In this document: positions 23,590 through 34,140 of the stretch, one piece after another
Layout: each line of letters begins with the position of its first letter
Position numbering within the stretch: position 1 is the first letter of the stretch
Source: Stomoxys calcitrans
Taxonomy: Eukaryota > Arthropoda > Insecta > Diptera > Muscidae
Reading direction: 5' to 3'
DNA: 64,000 bases
Assembly (NCBI RefSeq): GCF_963082655.1
Contig: NC_081553.1
Coordinates: 47,551,527 to 47,615,526 of the forward strand
Notes under the pieces: generated by a model
Databases searched by the model: none
Told to the model about the DNA's origin: nothing
What the model saw: the letters and a program-made list of their open reading frames with translations, nothing else
Program-made: the position numbers and the translations under genes

Positions 23590-25260
23590 TAATCTTATAT
23601 ATAAAATTCAATTTAAGTTTGTCGGTTTGTTTGTGTGTTCCATATAGACTCAAAAACCGCTGAACCGATTACCTTGAAATTTTCACAGATTGTGTAGGTT
23701 GGTCTGGAAGAAAACATAGGCTATATAATTTTTTGATATCGGGAGGGGGGCGGACCTTCCCCCTTACCCCAAAAGTACTGCCCAAAAATAAAAGTGAACC
23801 GATCGGAACGATATGGGGTTCAAATGAAAGGTATTCAAGAGCAGATTACCAATTTCATAATAAAAGTTGGATCCAAGTATCTGGGGGTCCGCCCTATCCC
23901 CAAAACCCTCTAAAGTAGTTTTATTTGACGATCATGACAATATAGCACTCAAATGAAAGGCATTCGGGAGTAGATTACGAATATGGTCAGGAAGTAGGAA
24001 TAGGGTTTAAAAGTTATTGATAACGAAAGGGGGTGAACCCCCCACCGTTACCGCAAAAACACCACCCAGAATCAAAGGTGGACCGATAAGGACAATATGG
24101 GTATCAAATGAAAAGTATGGAGGAGTAGACAACGAATCTGGAATACAAATTTATGTCTAAGTATAGGGGGTCACCCCACCCCCTCAAAAAAGCCCAAAAT
24201 GGGCATACCAGCCAATTACGGAGATATGAGATTCGGTTTGTTTGTTCCGCGTAAAGTCTGAGAAACGGCAGAACTGATTTTCTCGAAATTTTCGCATATT
24301 GTGTATGTTGGTCTGGAAGAAAACATAGGCTATATAATTTTTCGATATCGGAAGGGAGACGAACCCTTCCCCTTATGCCAAAAACACAACCCAAAATCAA
24401 TAGTGGACCTATCGCAACAATATAGGTATCAAATTAAAGGTATTGAAGAGTAAAATACGAAAACGCTTCAAAAACGCCACCCCTCAAAAACGCCACCCTC
24501 AAAAACGCCACGCCTCAAAAACGCCACCTCTCAAAAACGCCACCCCTCAAAACGCACTATAAGGGTATCAAATGATAGGTATTGGAGACCAGAAGTCGAA
24601 TATGGTATTGAAATTTGGGTCCAAGTACCCAGCGGCCCCCCTACCCCAAAACTCCTTTAAACAGATATATTCGAAGTTCATGTCAATATGGGACTCAAAT
24701 GACTCAATGGGACTCAAATGAAAGGAATTAGGCAGTAGATTACAAATATGGCATAAAACATCAGGTCCATGTAATAGAAGGTAGCCCACCTCCAAATACC
24801 CCCAAATGGGCATATTAGCCGACCATGGTTATATGGGACTCAAATGAAAGGTATTAGAAAGTAGATTACGAATATGACATTAAAATTTGGGTTCAAGTCT
24901 TGGTGGCGCTTTTCTTCCTAAAGATACGTAACATGGGTAATTGACCCATTATGACAATATGGGACTCAAATGAAAGGTGTTTGAGAATAGAAAACGAATT
25001 TGCCATCCAATTTTGGAGCCAAGTGTTTTGGGGTACGCCCTAAAGCACCCCATACACTGAACTTCATTTCCGTTGGTAATAAAGAACGAATTTAATATCT
25101 ATTGTCAGTTCAAAGTTCCGGTGGCCGTCCCAACCCCAAAACACCCTCCAAACGGTTCATATTTACAGGCCATGGCAATATGGGGCTCAAATGCAAATGG
25201 GATTTGGAAGTGCAGCACGAATTTGATATTCATATTTGAGTCGAAATGTCTGACACCTCA
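23590..25260 (+). repeat. GR repeat, long composite copy
   Basis: Opens with a leader (GTTTGTCGGTTTGTTTGTGT, CGCTGAACCGATTACC) and runs through units built on GGGACTCAAATGAAAGGTAT and C-rich blocks (CGCCCTATCCCCAAAACCC). A second leader-like block (GGCAGAACTGATTTTCTCG) lies about 610 bp downstream. It is non-coding. It ends at a truncated SINE. Confidence 0.65.
24461..24556. repeat. 16-bp minisatellite inside the GR repeat
   Basis: AAAACGCCAC recurs at 24471, 24487, 24502, 24518 and 24534: five units of about 16 bp, CTCAAAAACGCCACCC. Confidence 0.85.
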
Positions 25261-25261
25261 T

Positions 25262-25389
25262 TGGGGAAATTTTTTTTAATTATCATGCATGGCATTGTAC
25301 CTTCCAAATGTCGCCAAGAGGGTATAACCACCGCTTTGTCCGATATTCTCGCCGGTATTCGAACGCGTTCAGCGTCATAGGCTACAATG
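25262..25389 (-). mobile_element. tRNA-derived SINE, copy 3 (truncated)
   Basis: Shares CATGGCATTGTACCTTCC, AACCACCG and the B-box region read in reverse (CGGTATTCGAACGCGTTCAG, GTCATAGGC). The tail half is missing. Confidence 0.75.
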
Positions 25390-25394
25390 GCACA

Positions 25395-26112
25395 AATTCG
25401 ATATCCACATTCAGGGACGAAGTGAATTCTCCTAGAATTGGACACCTTGCCATAAAATGATTCGGACCTCCTCAGTATTACACAGGGAGCATTTTTGTCA
25501 TATTCATGTCCGTGGCTATTATTTTTTAGACCCAGAATATCGTATCTAGCTTCTTCTTTCAATGTGCTTGTTGAAGGATAGTTTTGGGGTCATTACTACT
25601 CCAAGTATGGGTTGCCCAAAAAGTAATTGCGGATATTTTAAAAGAAAGTGTATTTTTTTTTTTTAAAAAACTTAGAATGAACTTTAATCAAATATACTTT
25701 TTTACACTTTTTTTCTAAAGCAAGCTAAAAGTAACAGCTGATAACTGACAGAAGAAAGAATGCAATTACAGAGTCACAAGCCGTTGAAAAATTTGTCAAC
25801 GCCGACTATATGAAAAATCCGCAATTACTTTTTGGGCAACCCAATACTTCCAGCTTTCTTGCCCTGAAAGCTTTCCCCCTTTTCTGAAAGTTAATATTTT
25901 TGACTTATCCATGTTGACCTCCATTCCCCAATTATTCCAATATATTTCTAGTTGGTTGATAATTTTCTGCAGTACACTTATATCATCAGCGATGATCACA
26001 ATGTCGTCAGCGTACATCAGTAACCTGACATTTGTTCCGCCAATATTCATACCTGCTCCGAGAAAGTCATGCAAATCATTCAGATACATTATAAGCAGCA
26101 GTAGGGAGAAAA
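25395..26112 (-). pseudogene. LINE-R reverse transcriptase and C-terminal cysteine domain, split by a MITE
   Basis: On the reverse strand, 26112 to 25845 encodes LLLLIMYLNDLHDFLGAG and the catalytic block YADDIVIIAD, followed by MDKSKILTFRKGG, the usual reverse transcriptase core of a LINE. After the MITE (25608-25844), 25600 to 25395 encodes ARYDILGLKNNSHGHEYD, and in a shifted frame CNTEE and HFMARCPILGEF. That is the cysteine/histidine C-terminal domain common in LINE proteins. Most of the thumb region between the two parts is missing, so a deletion accompanies the insertion or predates it. Clade unresolved. Confidence 0.85.
25608..25844 (-). mobile_element. mariner MITE, copy 3, inserted in LINE-R
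   Basis: Ends TGGGTTGCCCAAAAAGTAA and its inverse TTACTTTTTGGGCAACCCA, with TA at 25606-25607 and 25845-25846; 237 bp, like the copy at 21502. It is oriented opposite to that copy and separates two parts of one LINE reading frame. Confidence 0.9.
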
Positions 26113-26113
26113 T

Positions 26114-26371
26114 GCATTAAGGAACAGAGAATACTTTTATCATTTCAATGAGTGCGGTCCAATTAAAGTTTAAGCTCAATGATAAGAGGCCTCCTCTTTT
26201 ATGCCAAGTTCGAACAGCTTGTCGCATAGCGATATCATTTGGTAGAGAAGTTTTAACATGGCAGGAAACCTAACAAATGTAGCCTGCATTAATAAGTTGA
26301 TAATCATCGTTGATAATGTTTCTGATGTTCACGTCGGTATTTGAACTCAGGCTTTGCGCTATGGCTGCCAC
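26114..26371 (-). mobile_element. tRNA-derived SINE, copy 4 (nearly full length, worn)
   Basis: Runs in reverse from the tail (TTAAGGAACAGAG, TCAATGAGTGCGGTCC) through the body (AGCTCAATGATAAGAGGCC) to a decayed B box (GGTATTTGAACTCAGG) and an A box in reverse (CTTTGCGCTATGG). It is heavily substituted and probably old. Confidence 0.7.
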
Positions 26372-27267
26372 CAGATTTAACCAAATCGGATAAATATTCC
26401 AGGTTCTAGGGGCACAGCCTAAGGAACGTCTTGAATATATGTACATAGAATCACATATCAATATTTCCAGTTGTTACAAATGGAATGAAAAGATAAGTGT
26501 ACCGTTAAAATTGTTTCGAGTCGAATACAATTTTTTTTATTCCTTCCTTAAAGAACAATGCCCCAAGACATGTGTCTTCAAATATTAATTCAAGCATAAG
26601 CTAAAGTATTTAACCCATCTTTTAGCAATAAAATTAACTACAATACCCTTTACATTAAAAATAAAAAAATGGTCATGGCTCCCAAAAGGGATATCTAAAA
26701 TGAAGCGTAACAACAAGGACGATAGTTTGATGTTGTCATGGTATCTGATACATAGTGTCCTTCCTACATCAATACCATTAAATTGTAACACAGATGAGCA
26801 TAATAAAGATATGTATCATCACATTTACACTACAGCAAGGCTATTGCTCTTCGACATGATACATACAATGGAAGATTTCATCTTATAAACTGCTATTTTC
26901 TTCGAAGGAAAACTAAGGGTTGCATTTTTGTACTACACTTTTTGAGAGCCTAACAAAAACTCAGCTTTTGCTGACTTTTTGGAAAGCAACAAGAAGGCAA
27001 TTTAATATGAGATGGAAGGCAGTAAAGAGGTCAGAACAAGAATTACAGAAACAAATGCTTAAATTAATAAGTAAAAGAACTTTTAGCTTGGCCGGACCAA
27101 TTCTATATACCTTACAATATTCAACGCTTTGGTAAAATTATTTTTAATGATTTTATCATATATGAGAAAATGAGAGATTAAATGCAGATTTGGAACATTA
27201 TCGTCATAGATGTTGGAAATGATAACAACATGCAGAAAGAATTTCAGCCAAATCGAATAATAAATAT
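26372..27267. other. unique AT-rich stretch with worn CTR traces
   Basis: 26380-26510 resembles a decayed 5' block of a CTR element. Near 27066-27110 there is a worn CTR-A 3' end in reverse (TTAGCTTGGCCGGACC, TATATACCTTACAATATTC-like), and 27200-27267 holds a monomer fragment (AATTTCAGCCAAATCG). The rest shows no recognisable gene. Confidence 0.45.
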
Positions 27268-30018
27268 GCCCTCAATCCCATGGTGACCAGTTGTACGCAC
27301 CGGATCGACCCGACGAACCCTTCATCGGCCAGGGCTGCCGCTTCAGTGTACGAGTTCGTCTTTTTTCGTCATGGGAGAGGCACATCCCGGAGTGCCTTCT
27401 CCGCATGCTTCTGGTCCGTGCAGGGATTGAAAAGAACCCCAGATCCGTGGTTCTGTCCGATTTGCCAGAACCGCCTCAATAATCAGTCGGTGTCGGTGAG
27501 GTGTAACCGGTGCATGGAGTGGGTACATTTCCGATCTTGCTCTGGCCTAACTTCACTAAGGGTGTGTAGTCATACTGAATATGTTGCAAGGTGCTGTTGT
27601 CGAACATAGCCAGCAGTGGGTCACAAGTGTCGTTGTCGTAGCCTTCTGCGTCCTGGTCGTTGGACTTTGTGACCCGTGCAGCAATATACGCAACGGCAGC
27701 TTCCCATCCCAAACATTTCCAGGCCAGTGCCGGGAAGTGTATCATTTCTGCAACTAAACTGCAACGGTCACAGTGGCAAGATCGGTGAGATTGTGGTTTT
27801 TATGAGTCGGAAGAACATGTTGGTCGCAGCGATCCAGGAGACAAAGCTGACCAACACTTGCAGGTGGCACAGTTGTCACGAATACAATGTACTACATAAG
27901 GATCGCTCAAGGAATGGAGGTGGGGGATTGGTCCCCTGACCTCTCCCGTGCGGCAATATACGCAACAGCAGTATCCCAGCACCAATATTTCCAGGCCAGT
28001 GCCGGGAATTGTATCATTTTTGCAACTAAACTGCAACTGTCACCGTGGCAAGATCGAGGAGATTGTGGATTTCATGAGTCGGAAGAGCAAATTGGTCGCA
28101 GCGATCCAGGAGACAAAGCTGACCAACACTTGCAGCTTGCACAGTTGTCACGAATACGAATAATGTACTATGTAAGGATCGCTCAAGGAATGGAGGTGGG
28201 GGATTGGCCTTCGTGATACACCATTCCGTGCAATATTGACCCATCTCGCCTGCGCATGCCGCTAGTGACCCCTACATGGAGTGCATGGGGATAGCAGTCA
28301 GGTCCAGTACCCAATTAATGGCCAAACTTGCAACCCTTGCATAAGTGGGTAGCTATCTGGTCATAATCGTCTGGTTCTAGGGGACTTTCATGCGCACCAC
28401 ATTTCATGGCATTCTCCCCTAGGTAACGATCAACGTGACATGGCTTTGGCAAAGCAGGTTGAAAGCTCCACGTTTTGCATGGTGAATGAAGATGCCTCCA
28501 CTAGGATTACGAGGAGGTACAGCAGCTCGCCAGACATCTCCAATGCATCCCCTGATCTACTGAGTGACGTATCCTGGCAAGCCGTCATCTCTTTGGGGTC
28601 AGACCACCTCCCCATAATTCTCACCATCGGCTGACCACCCGACTTCATAACCTCTGAGCGCCGGACTTTTATCAATCAGAAAAAGGTCGACTGGGCTGGC
28701 TTCAGAGAGTATACCAGTCGTCACTTCAGTGAACTGCCACTCCCCTCTGATGTGCTAGTGGCCGAGAGAAAATTGCGAGACATGATTAACGCAACAGCCG
28801 CTCGCTTTATACCAGCCGGTCGAATACCCCAAGTGCGGCCCAATTTCCCTCCCAAGGCAGTAGTTCTCGCAGACGAGCGTGATGGGATTCGTGGTATGGA
28901 CCCCACTAACCCAAGAATCAGCGAGCTGAATCTGGAAATAAACAAAGTAGTCAACGAACTTAAGCGGAACTTGTGGCTGGAACACTTGGAGCAATGTAAC
29001 TTTGGCACAGGTTTAGGCAAGCTGGGGTCTACTGTTAAGTCACTCTCGAACCCCGGTAGACGGGATGACAGGACCTCAATCACTTTTAGCGAAATAACCG
29101 TGACTGATCCGAAGAGATGAGCCAAGTCATCCAAGCCATTGGTCCCCGACGGAATCTTTACACTCATGCTGGAGAATCTGAATCAACCTGGAGTCGAGTA
29201 AGTTACGATTGTCCTCAATCTGTCTTTGAGCACACTTATAGTACCTGATGTCTGGAAGGTGGACATTGTGATCCCGATACTGAAGTCTGGAAAGGACCTG
29301 AGTAAGGGGGAGTCGTACAGACCGATCTCCCTTCTATCACCAATGGGAAGGACGCTTGAGGCATTACTCCTCCCGAGCCTCGTAGGAGAATTTCCATTCT
29401 CCGAGCATCACCATAGATTTCTAAGACTGCACAGCACAACAACAGCTTTGCTTGCTATTACCGCACACATTTGCCGTGGCTTCAATCAGCCCAGGCCACC
29501 TGATAGGACGGTCCTCATGGCACTGGACCTATCAAAGACATTCGTCTCGGTCAGCCATGCCAAACTATTTGAGGACATTGCCAACACGTCCCTCCAGCCA
29601 GGCCTGAAATGCTGGGTCGCGAATTATCTGTGTGCCAGCCAGTCATTTGTAGAATTTGGGTATAAGAAGTCGAAGCACCGTAGAGTGAAACAGGGAGTTC
29701 CCCAAGGTGGGGTGATATCTACGGCACTGTTTAACCTCTACCTATCCTCCATTTCACCCCCTCCAGACGGCATAGATATCTTATGATATGCGGACGATTT
29801 TACGATCATGGCATCAGGTCCCCGACCCATTGATGGCATCTGCTATAAGTTGAGCGTCTAGCTCAACGCACTTCCCTGTTATTTCCCAGCAAGAGATCTG
29901 AAGATATCTGCCTCCAAATCTTCAGCCACATTGTTCGCTACAACTACGCCTGATGTGAATACTGAGCTGAATGTGATGGTCTGTGGAGAAATGATTCCGA
30001 CCATCAAGTGTCTCAAAA
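27268..30018 (+). pseudogene. LINE-P copy 2: zinc finger, EEP endonuclease and reverse transcriptase, degraded
   Basis: The best copy of this LINE. 27420-27605: a PHD-like finger (FCPICQ, then RCNRCMEWVHFRSCSG, then ARCC). 27740-28640: EEP endonuclease with LQLNCNG, QETKL, GDFHAHH (usually GDFNAHH, so the Asn is lost) and SDHLPI. 28750-29120: linker. 29226-29786: reverse transcriptase fingers and palm (SYRPISLLSPMGRTLEAL, LMALDLSKTFVSV, VKQGVPQGGVIS); a TGA falls directly before YADDFTIMA. The frame fades at about 30018 after CLKIL, so the thumb and any later domains are missing. Internal duplication, stops and frameshifts make it non-functional. It belongs to the I/Jockey superfamily; clade uncertain. 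Over the shared region it is clearly related to copy 1 (1130-3122). Confidence 0.9.
27661..28206 (+). repeat. internal tandem duplication in LINE-P copy 2
   Basis: Two copies of the start of the endonuclease domain follow each other: GCAATATACGCAAC at 27681 and 27953, and GGAATGGAGGTGGGGGATTG at 27911 and 28187 (offset 272 to 276 bp). The copies differ at many sites and a short piece (CCTGACCTCTCCCG) is present only at the second. Confidence 0.85.
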
Positions 30019-30056
30019 TACTTCGATAAATATACTCAAAATACTTCGATAACTAT
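30012..30056. repeat. 22-bp direct repeat at LINE-P breakpoint
   Basis: CTCAAAATACTTCGATAA occurs at 30012 and again 22 bp on, exactly where LINE-P homology ends. About 145 bp of unassigned sequence follows before the CTR-C element. Confidence 0.8.
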
Positions 30057-30199
30057 ACAAAAATTCAACCGTTCTCAGGAACTGATCCATCGGCAGTGAT
30101 ATTTGGTCATAAAGAGTGACCTTAACTTTTTTAGAGCCAGATAAGGTCTTCCAAAATCTTTCAGAAAGTGCTTGTCTATGCGGATAATCGATTTCTAAA

Positions 30200-30650
30200 A
30201 CCACCACCAAAGGCTGGGGGCATACTACTCCGTTTGTAAACCTCGAAATGTTGATCTGCGACCCCATAAGGTATATATATTCTTGTCCGTCTCGACATTC
30301 TGAGTCCTGGTCCGTCCGTCTACCCGTCTGTCGAAATCACGATAGCGGCCGAATGCGTTAAGCTAGCCGCTTGAATTTTGCACAGACACCTCTTTTTGAT
30401 ATAGGTCGTTGGGGATAGCAAATTGGCCATATGGGTATTGGGCCATATGGGTATTGATTTGGATAAAGCTCCCATATAAACCGATCTCCCGATTTGACTT
30501 CTTCAAGCCCCAATTTTTGTTCGTTTTGGCTAAAATTTTGCACGTAATGAAACGTTATTCCTTCCAACAACTGCGCCAAGTACAGTCCAGATCGGTTTTT
30601 ATCCTGATATAGGTCCCATACAAACCGATCTCTAGATTATCCTTCGAGGT
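30200..30650 (+). mobile_element. CTR-C element, 5' part
   Basis: A worn hairpin (CCACCACCAAAGGCTGGGGG) and CCGTTTGTAAACCTCGAAAT lead into the conserved block (CCATAAGGTATATATATTC, GTCCGTCCGTCTACCCGTCT, ATAGCGGCCGAATGCG) and about two monomers. A short duplication (GGCCATATGGGTATTG twice near 30425) is present. The 3' end is missing. Confidence 0.75.
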
Positions 30651-30930
30651 AAAGTTGACTTTCTGGGTACTTGGACCCAATTTTTAATACCACTACTCCA
30701 TACTACATATTCGTTATCTACTCCCGAATGCCTTTTATTTAAGTCCTTTATTGTTATAATGGTCCAATTAACCTATTTTAGGTGGTTTTGGGGTTGGGGG
30801 CCTGTTACTTGGACCTAATTTTTCAAATTTCAAGTTAATCGGTTCAGCCGTCTTTGAGTCTATACTGAACAAAAACACAAACCGACAAACAAACAAACAT
30901 AAGTTGATTTCTATATAAGAAGAAGAAGAA
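30651..30930 (-). repeat. GR repeat, leader end
   Basis: In reverse orientation it includes the leader (CGGTTCAGCCGTCTTTGAGT, AAACCGACAAACAAACAAAC) and roughly one and a half units. It borders the 29-bp satellite on the right. Confidence 0.65.
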
Positions 30931-30936
30931 GATTGT

Positions 30937-31497
30937 TTTTGAAATGTTGTTTTTAGAGAAAATTTCATTGAAATTTTGTCTATAGAGAAAATTTTATTGA
31001 AATTTTGCCTTTGGAGAAAATTTCATTGAAATTTTATCTTTAGAGAAAATTTCATTGAAATTTTGTCTATAGAGAAAATTTCATTGAAATTTTGTCTTTA
31101 GAGAAAATTTCATTGAAATTTTGTCTTTAGAGAAAATTTCATTGAAATTTTGTCTTTTGAGAAAATTTCATTGAAATTTTGTCTTTAGAGAAAATTTCAT
31201 TGAAATGTTGTCTTTAGAGAAAATTTCATTGAAATTTTGTCTTTAGAGAAAATTTCATTGAAATTTTGTCTTTAGAGAAAATTTAATTGAAATTTTGTCT
31301 TTAGAGAAAATTTAATTGAAATTTTGTCTTTAGAGAAAATTTAATTGAAATTTTGTCTTGAGAGAAAATTTCATTAAAATTTTGTCTTTAGAGAAAAATT
31401 TATTGAAATTCTGTCTTTAGAGAAAATTTCGTTGAAATTTCGTCTTTGAAGAAAATTTCATTGAAATTTTGTCTTCAGAGAAAATTTCATTAAATTT
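30937..31497. repeat. 29-bp tandem repeat, about 19 copies
   Basis: Unit: TAGAGAAAATTTCATTGAAATTTTGTCTT, seen through TTTCATTG phases at 31081, 31110 and 31139, exactly 29 bp apart. Each unit contains the inverted motif AATTTCATTGAAATT, able to form a short hairpin. Outer units are more divergent than central ones. The right edge runs straight into the CTR-C hairpin at 31498. Confidence 0.95.
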
Positions 31498-32534
31498 TTA
31501 TACCCACCACTATAGGATGGGGGTAAACTAATCTAGTCATTCCGATTGTAACACCTCGAAATATTCATCTAAGACCTCATAAAGTATATATATTCTTGAT
31601 CGTCTCGTCGTTCTGAATCGATATCGCCATTTCCGTCCGTCTGTCGAAATGCCGCTTGAAATTTTACACAGATACTTAATATCGATGTAGATCATTGGGG
31701 ATTGCAAATGGACGATATCGGTTCCGATTTAGATATAACTCCCATATAAACCGATATCTTGATTTGGCTTTTTGAGCCCCTAGAAACCGCAATTTTCATC
31801 CGATTTGGCTAAAAGTCTGCATGTAATGTTTTGTTATGACTTTCAACAAGTGTGCCTAAATCGGAATATAACCTGATATAGCTCCCATATAAACCGATCT
31901 CCCGGTTTGACTTCTTGAGCCCCTAGAAGGGGCTTTCTTTCGCTGAAATTTTGCACGTGATATTATCCAAAAACTTTCAATAATTGTGCCAAATATGTTC
32001 CAAATCGGTCTATAACCTAATATAGCTCCCATATAAATCGATCTTCCAATTTGATTTCTTAAACCCCTGGAAGGTGCAATTTTTGTTCGATTTGGCTGAA
32101 ATTTTGCACGTGGTGTTTTTTAATGACTTCCAATAACTGTGCCTAGTACGGTCTAAATTGGTCTATAAACTGATGTTACTCCCATATTTGCCGATCTCCA
32201 GATTTGACTTCTTGCGCCCTTACAAGCCGCAATTTCTGTCCGATTTGACTGAAATTTTGCATGCAGTGTTTTGCTAAGACATCCAACAACTGTGCCAAGT
32301 ACGGCCAAAATCAGTCTATAACCTAATATAGCTCCCATGTAAACCGGTCTCTCGATTATCCTTACTCGGTTCCTAGAAGCTTTAATTTTTGCTGGTCGGA
32401 CAGAAGTTTGGTATGTAGAATAAAATTATGCCATACAACTTAATTTATTTTGTATAAATTTTTTGCAGAATCCATGATGGTTGGATTCCAAGATTCGGCC
32501 CGGCCGATCTTATACTTTTCACACTTTTACTTGT
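31498..32534 (+). mobile_element. CTR-C element, full length
   Basis: 5' hairpin TATACCCACCACTATAGG..ATGGGGGTA, conserved block (CTCATAAAGTATATATATTC, GTCCGTCTGTCGAAAT), about four monomers (CTCCCATATAAACCGAT, GCAATTTTTGTTCGATTTGG), then a stem-loop close to TTCGGCCCGGCCGAT and CACACTTTTACTTGTTT. The subterminal inverted copy is damaged (TCCATGATGGTTGGATTCC). Confidence 0.85.
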
Positions 32535-32595
32535 TTCTTTAAGCCTAGTACAGACTACGGCTTTTCACCCGAACAACTGTCAAAACGCACTATAA

Positions 32596-34140
32596 AACAA
32601 GTAAAAAGGCGTTAAGTTCGGGCGAGCCGAACTTGGGATACCCACCACCTTGGGTATATATGCTAACCACCTTTCGTCAAAATCTGGTAAAAAATGCATA
32701 TGCCCCATAGCACCTATATCGAAATATGTTCCGATATGGACCAAATACTTATGAATACAAGTCATTGTTCATATATCGAGAGATCGGTCTATATGGCACC
32801 TATATTCAAATCTGGACCGATCTGAGCCAAATTAAACAATGAAGTCGAAAGACTTAACCTAACTCACTGTCCCAAATTTCGGACATCGGACAATAAATGC
32901 GCCTTTTATAGGCCCAAAACCTCAAATCGAGAGATCGGTCTATATGGCTACTATATCCAAATCTGGGCCGATCTAGGCCAAATTGAAGAAGGATATCGAA
33001 GGGCCTAGCACAACTCACTGTCCCAAATTTTGGCAAAATCGGATAATAAATGCGCCTTTTATGGGCCCAAAACCTGAAATCGAGAGATCGGTCTATATGG
33101 CAGCTATATCCAAATCTGGACCGATCTGGGCCAAATTGAAGAAGGATATCGAAGGGCCTAACACAACTCACTGTCCCAAATTTCAGCAAAATCGGATAAT
33201 AAATGTGGCTTTTATGGTCCTAAGACCCTAAATCGTCGGATCGGTCTATATGGCAGCTAAATTAAAATCTGGACCTAACTGAGCCAAATTGAAGAAGGAT
33301 GTCGAAAGGCCTAACACAACTCACTGTCCCAAATTTCGGCGACATCGGATAATGATTGCGGCTTTTATGGCCCTAAGACCCTAAATCATCAGATCGGTCT
33401 ATATGGCAGCTATATCCATATCTGGACCGATCTGGGCCAAATTGAAGAAGGATGTCGAAGGGCCTAACACAACTCACTGTCCCAAATTTCAGCAAAATCG
33501 GATTATAAATGTGGCTTTTATGGGCCCAAAACCTCAAATCGAGAGATCGGTCTATATGGCAGCTATATCCAAATCTGGACCGATCTGGGCCAAATTAAGG
33601 AAGGATATCGAAGGGCCTAATGCAACTCACTGCCCCAAATTTCAGCAAAATCGGATAATAAATGTGGCTTTTATGGTCCTAAGACCCTAAATCGTCGGAT
33701 CGGTCTATATGGCAGCTAAATTAAAATCTGGACCTAACTGAGCCAAATCGAAGAAGGATGTCGAAAGGCCTAACACAACTCACTGTCCCAAATTTCGGCG
33801 ACATCGGATAATGATTGCGGCTTTTATGGCCCTAAGACCCTAAATCATCAGATCGGTCTATATGGCAGCTATATCCATATCTGGACCGATCTGGGCCAAA
33901 TTGAAGAAGGATGTCGAAGAGCCTAACACAACTCACTGTCCCAAATTTCAGCAAAATCGGATAATAAATGCGCCTTTTATGGGCCCAAAACCTCAAATCG
34001 AGAGATTGGTCTATATGGCAGCTATATCCAAATCTCGACCGATCTGGGCCAAATTAAAGAAGGATGTCGAAGGGCCTAATGCAACTCACTGTCCTAAATT
34101 TCAGCAAAATCGGATAATAAATTTGACTTTTATGGGTTTG
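32596..34140 (-). mobile_element. CTR-B element, 5'-truncated, about nine monomers
   Basis: Starts with AACAAGTAAAAAGGCGTTAA, TTCGGGCGAGCCGAA and GGATACCCACCACC, then monomers with GGCCAAATTGAAGAAGGAT and CTCACTGTCCCAAATTTC. It ends inside a monomer at TTTATGGGTTTGTG, with no 5' block. It contains a 459-bp higher-order duplication (see 33208-34125). Confidence 0.85.
33208..34125. repeat. 459-bp higher-order repeat (two copies of a trimer)
   Basis: The block beginning TTATGGTCCTAAGACCC occurs at 33213 and again at 33672, offset 459 = 3 x 153. Rare markers repeat with it: GCTAAATTAAAATCTGGACC, TCGGATAATGATTGCGGC and TATCCATATCTGGACC. The monomers inside each trimer are more different from each other than from their partner 459 bp away. 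Confidence 0.9.
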
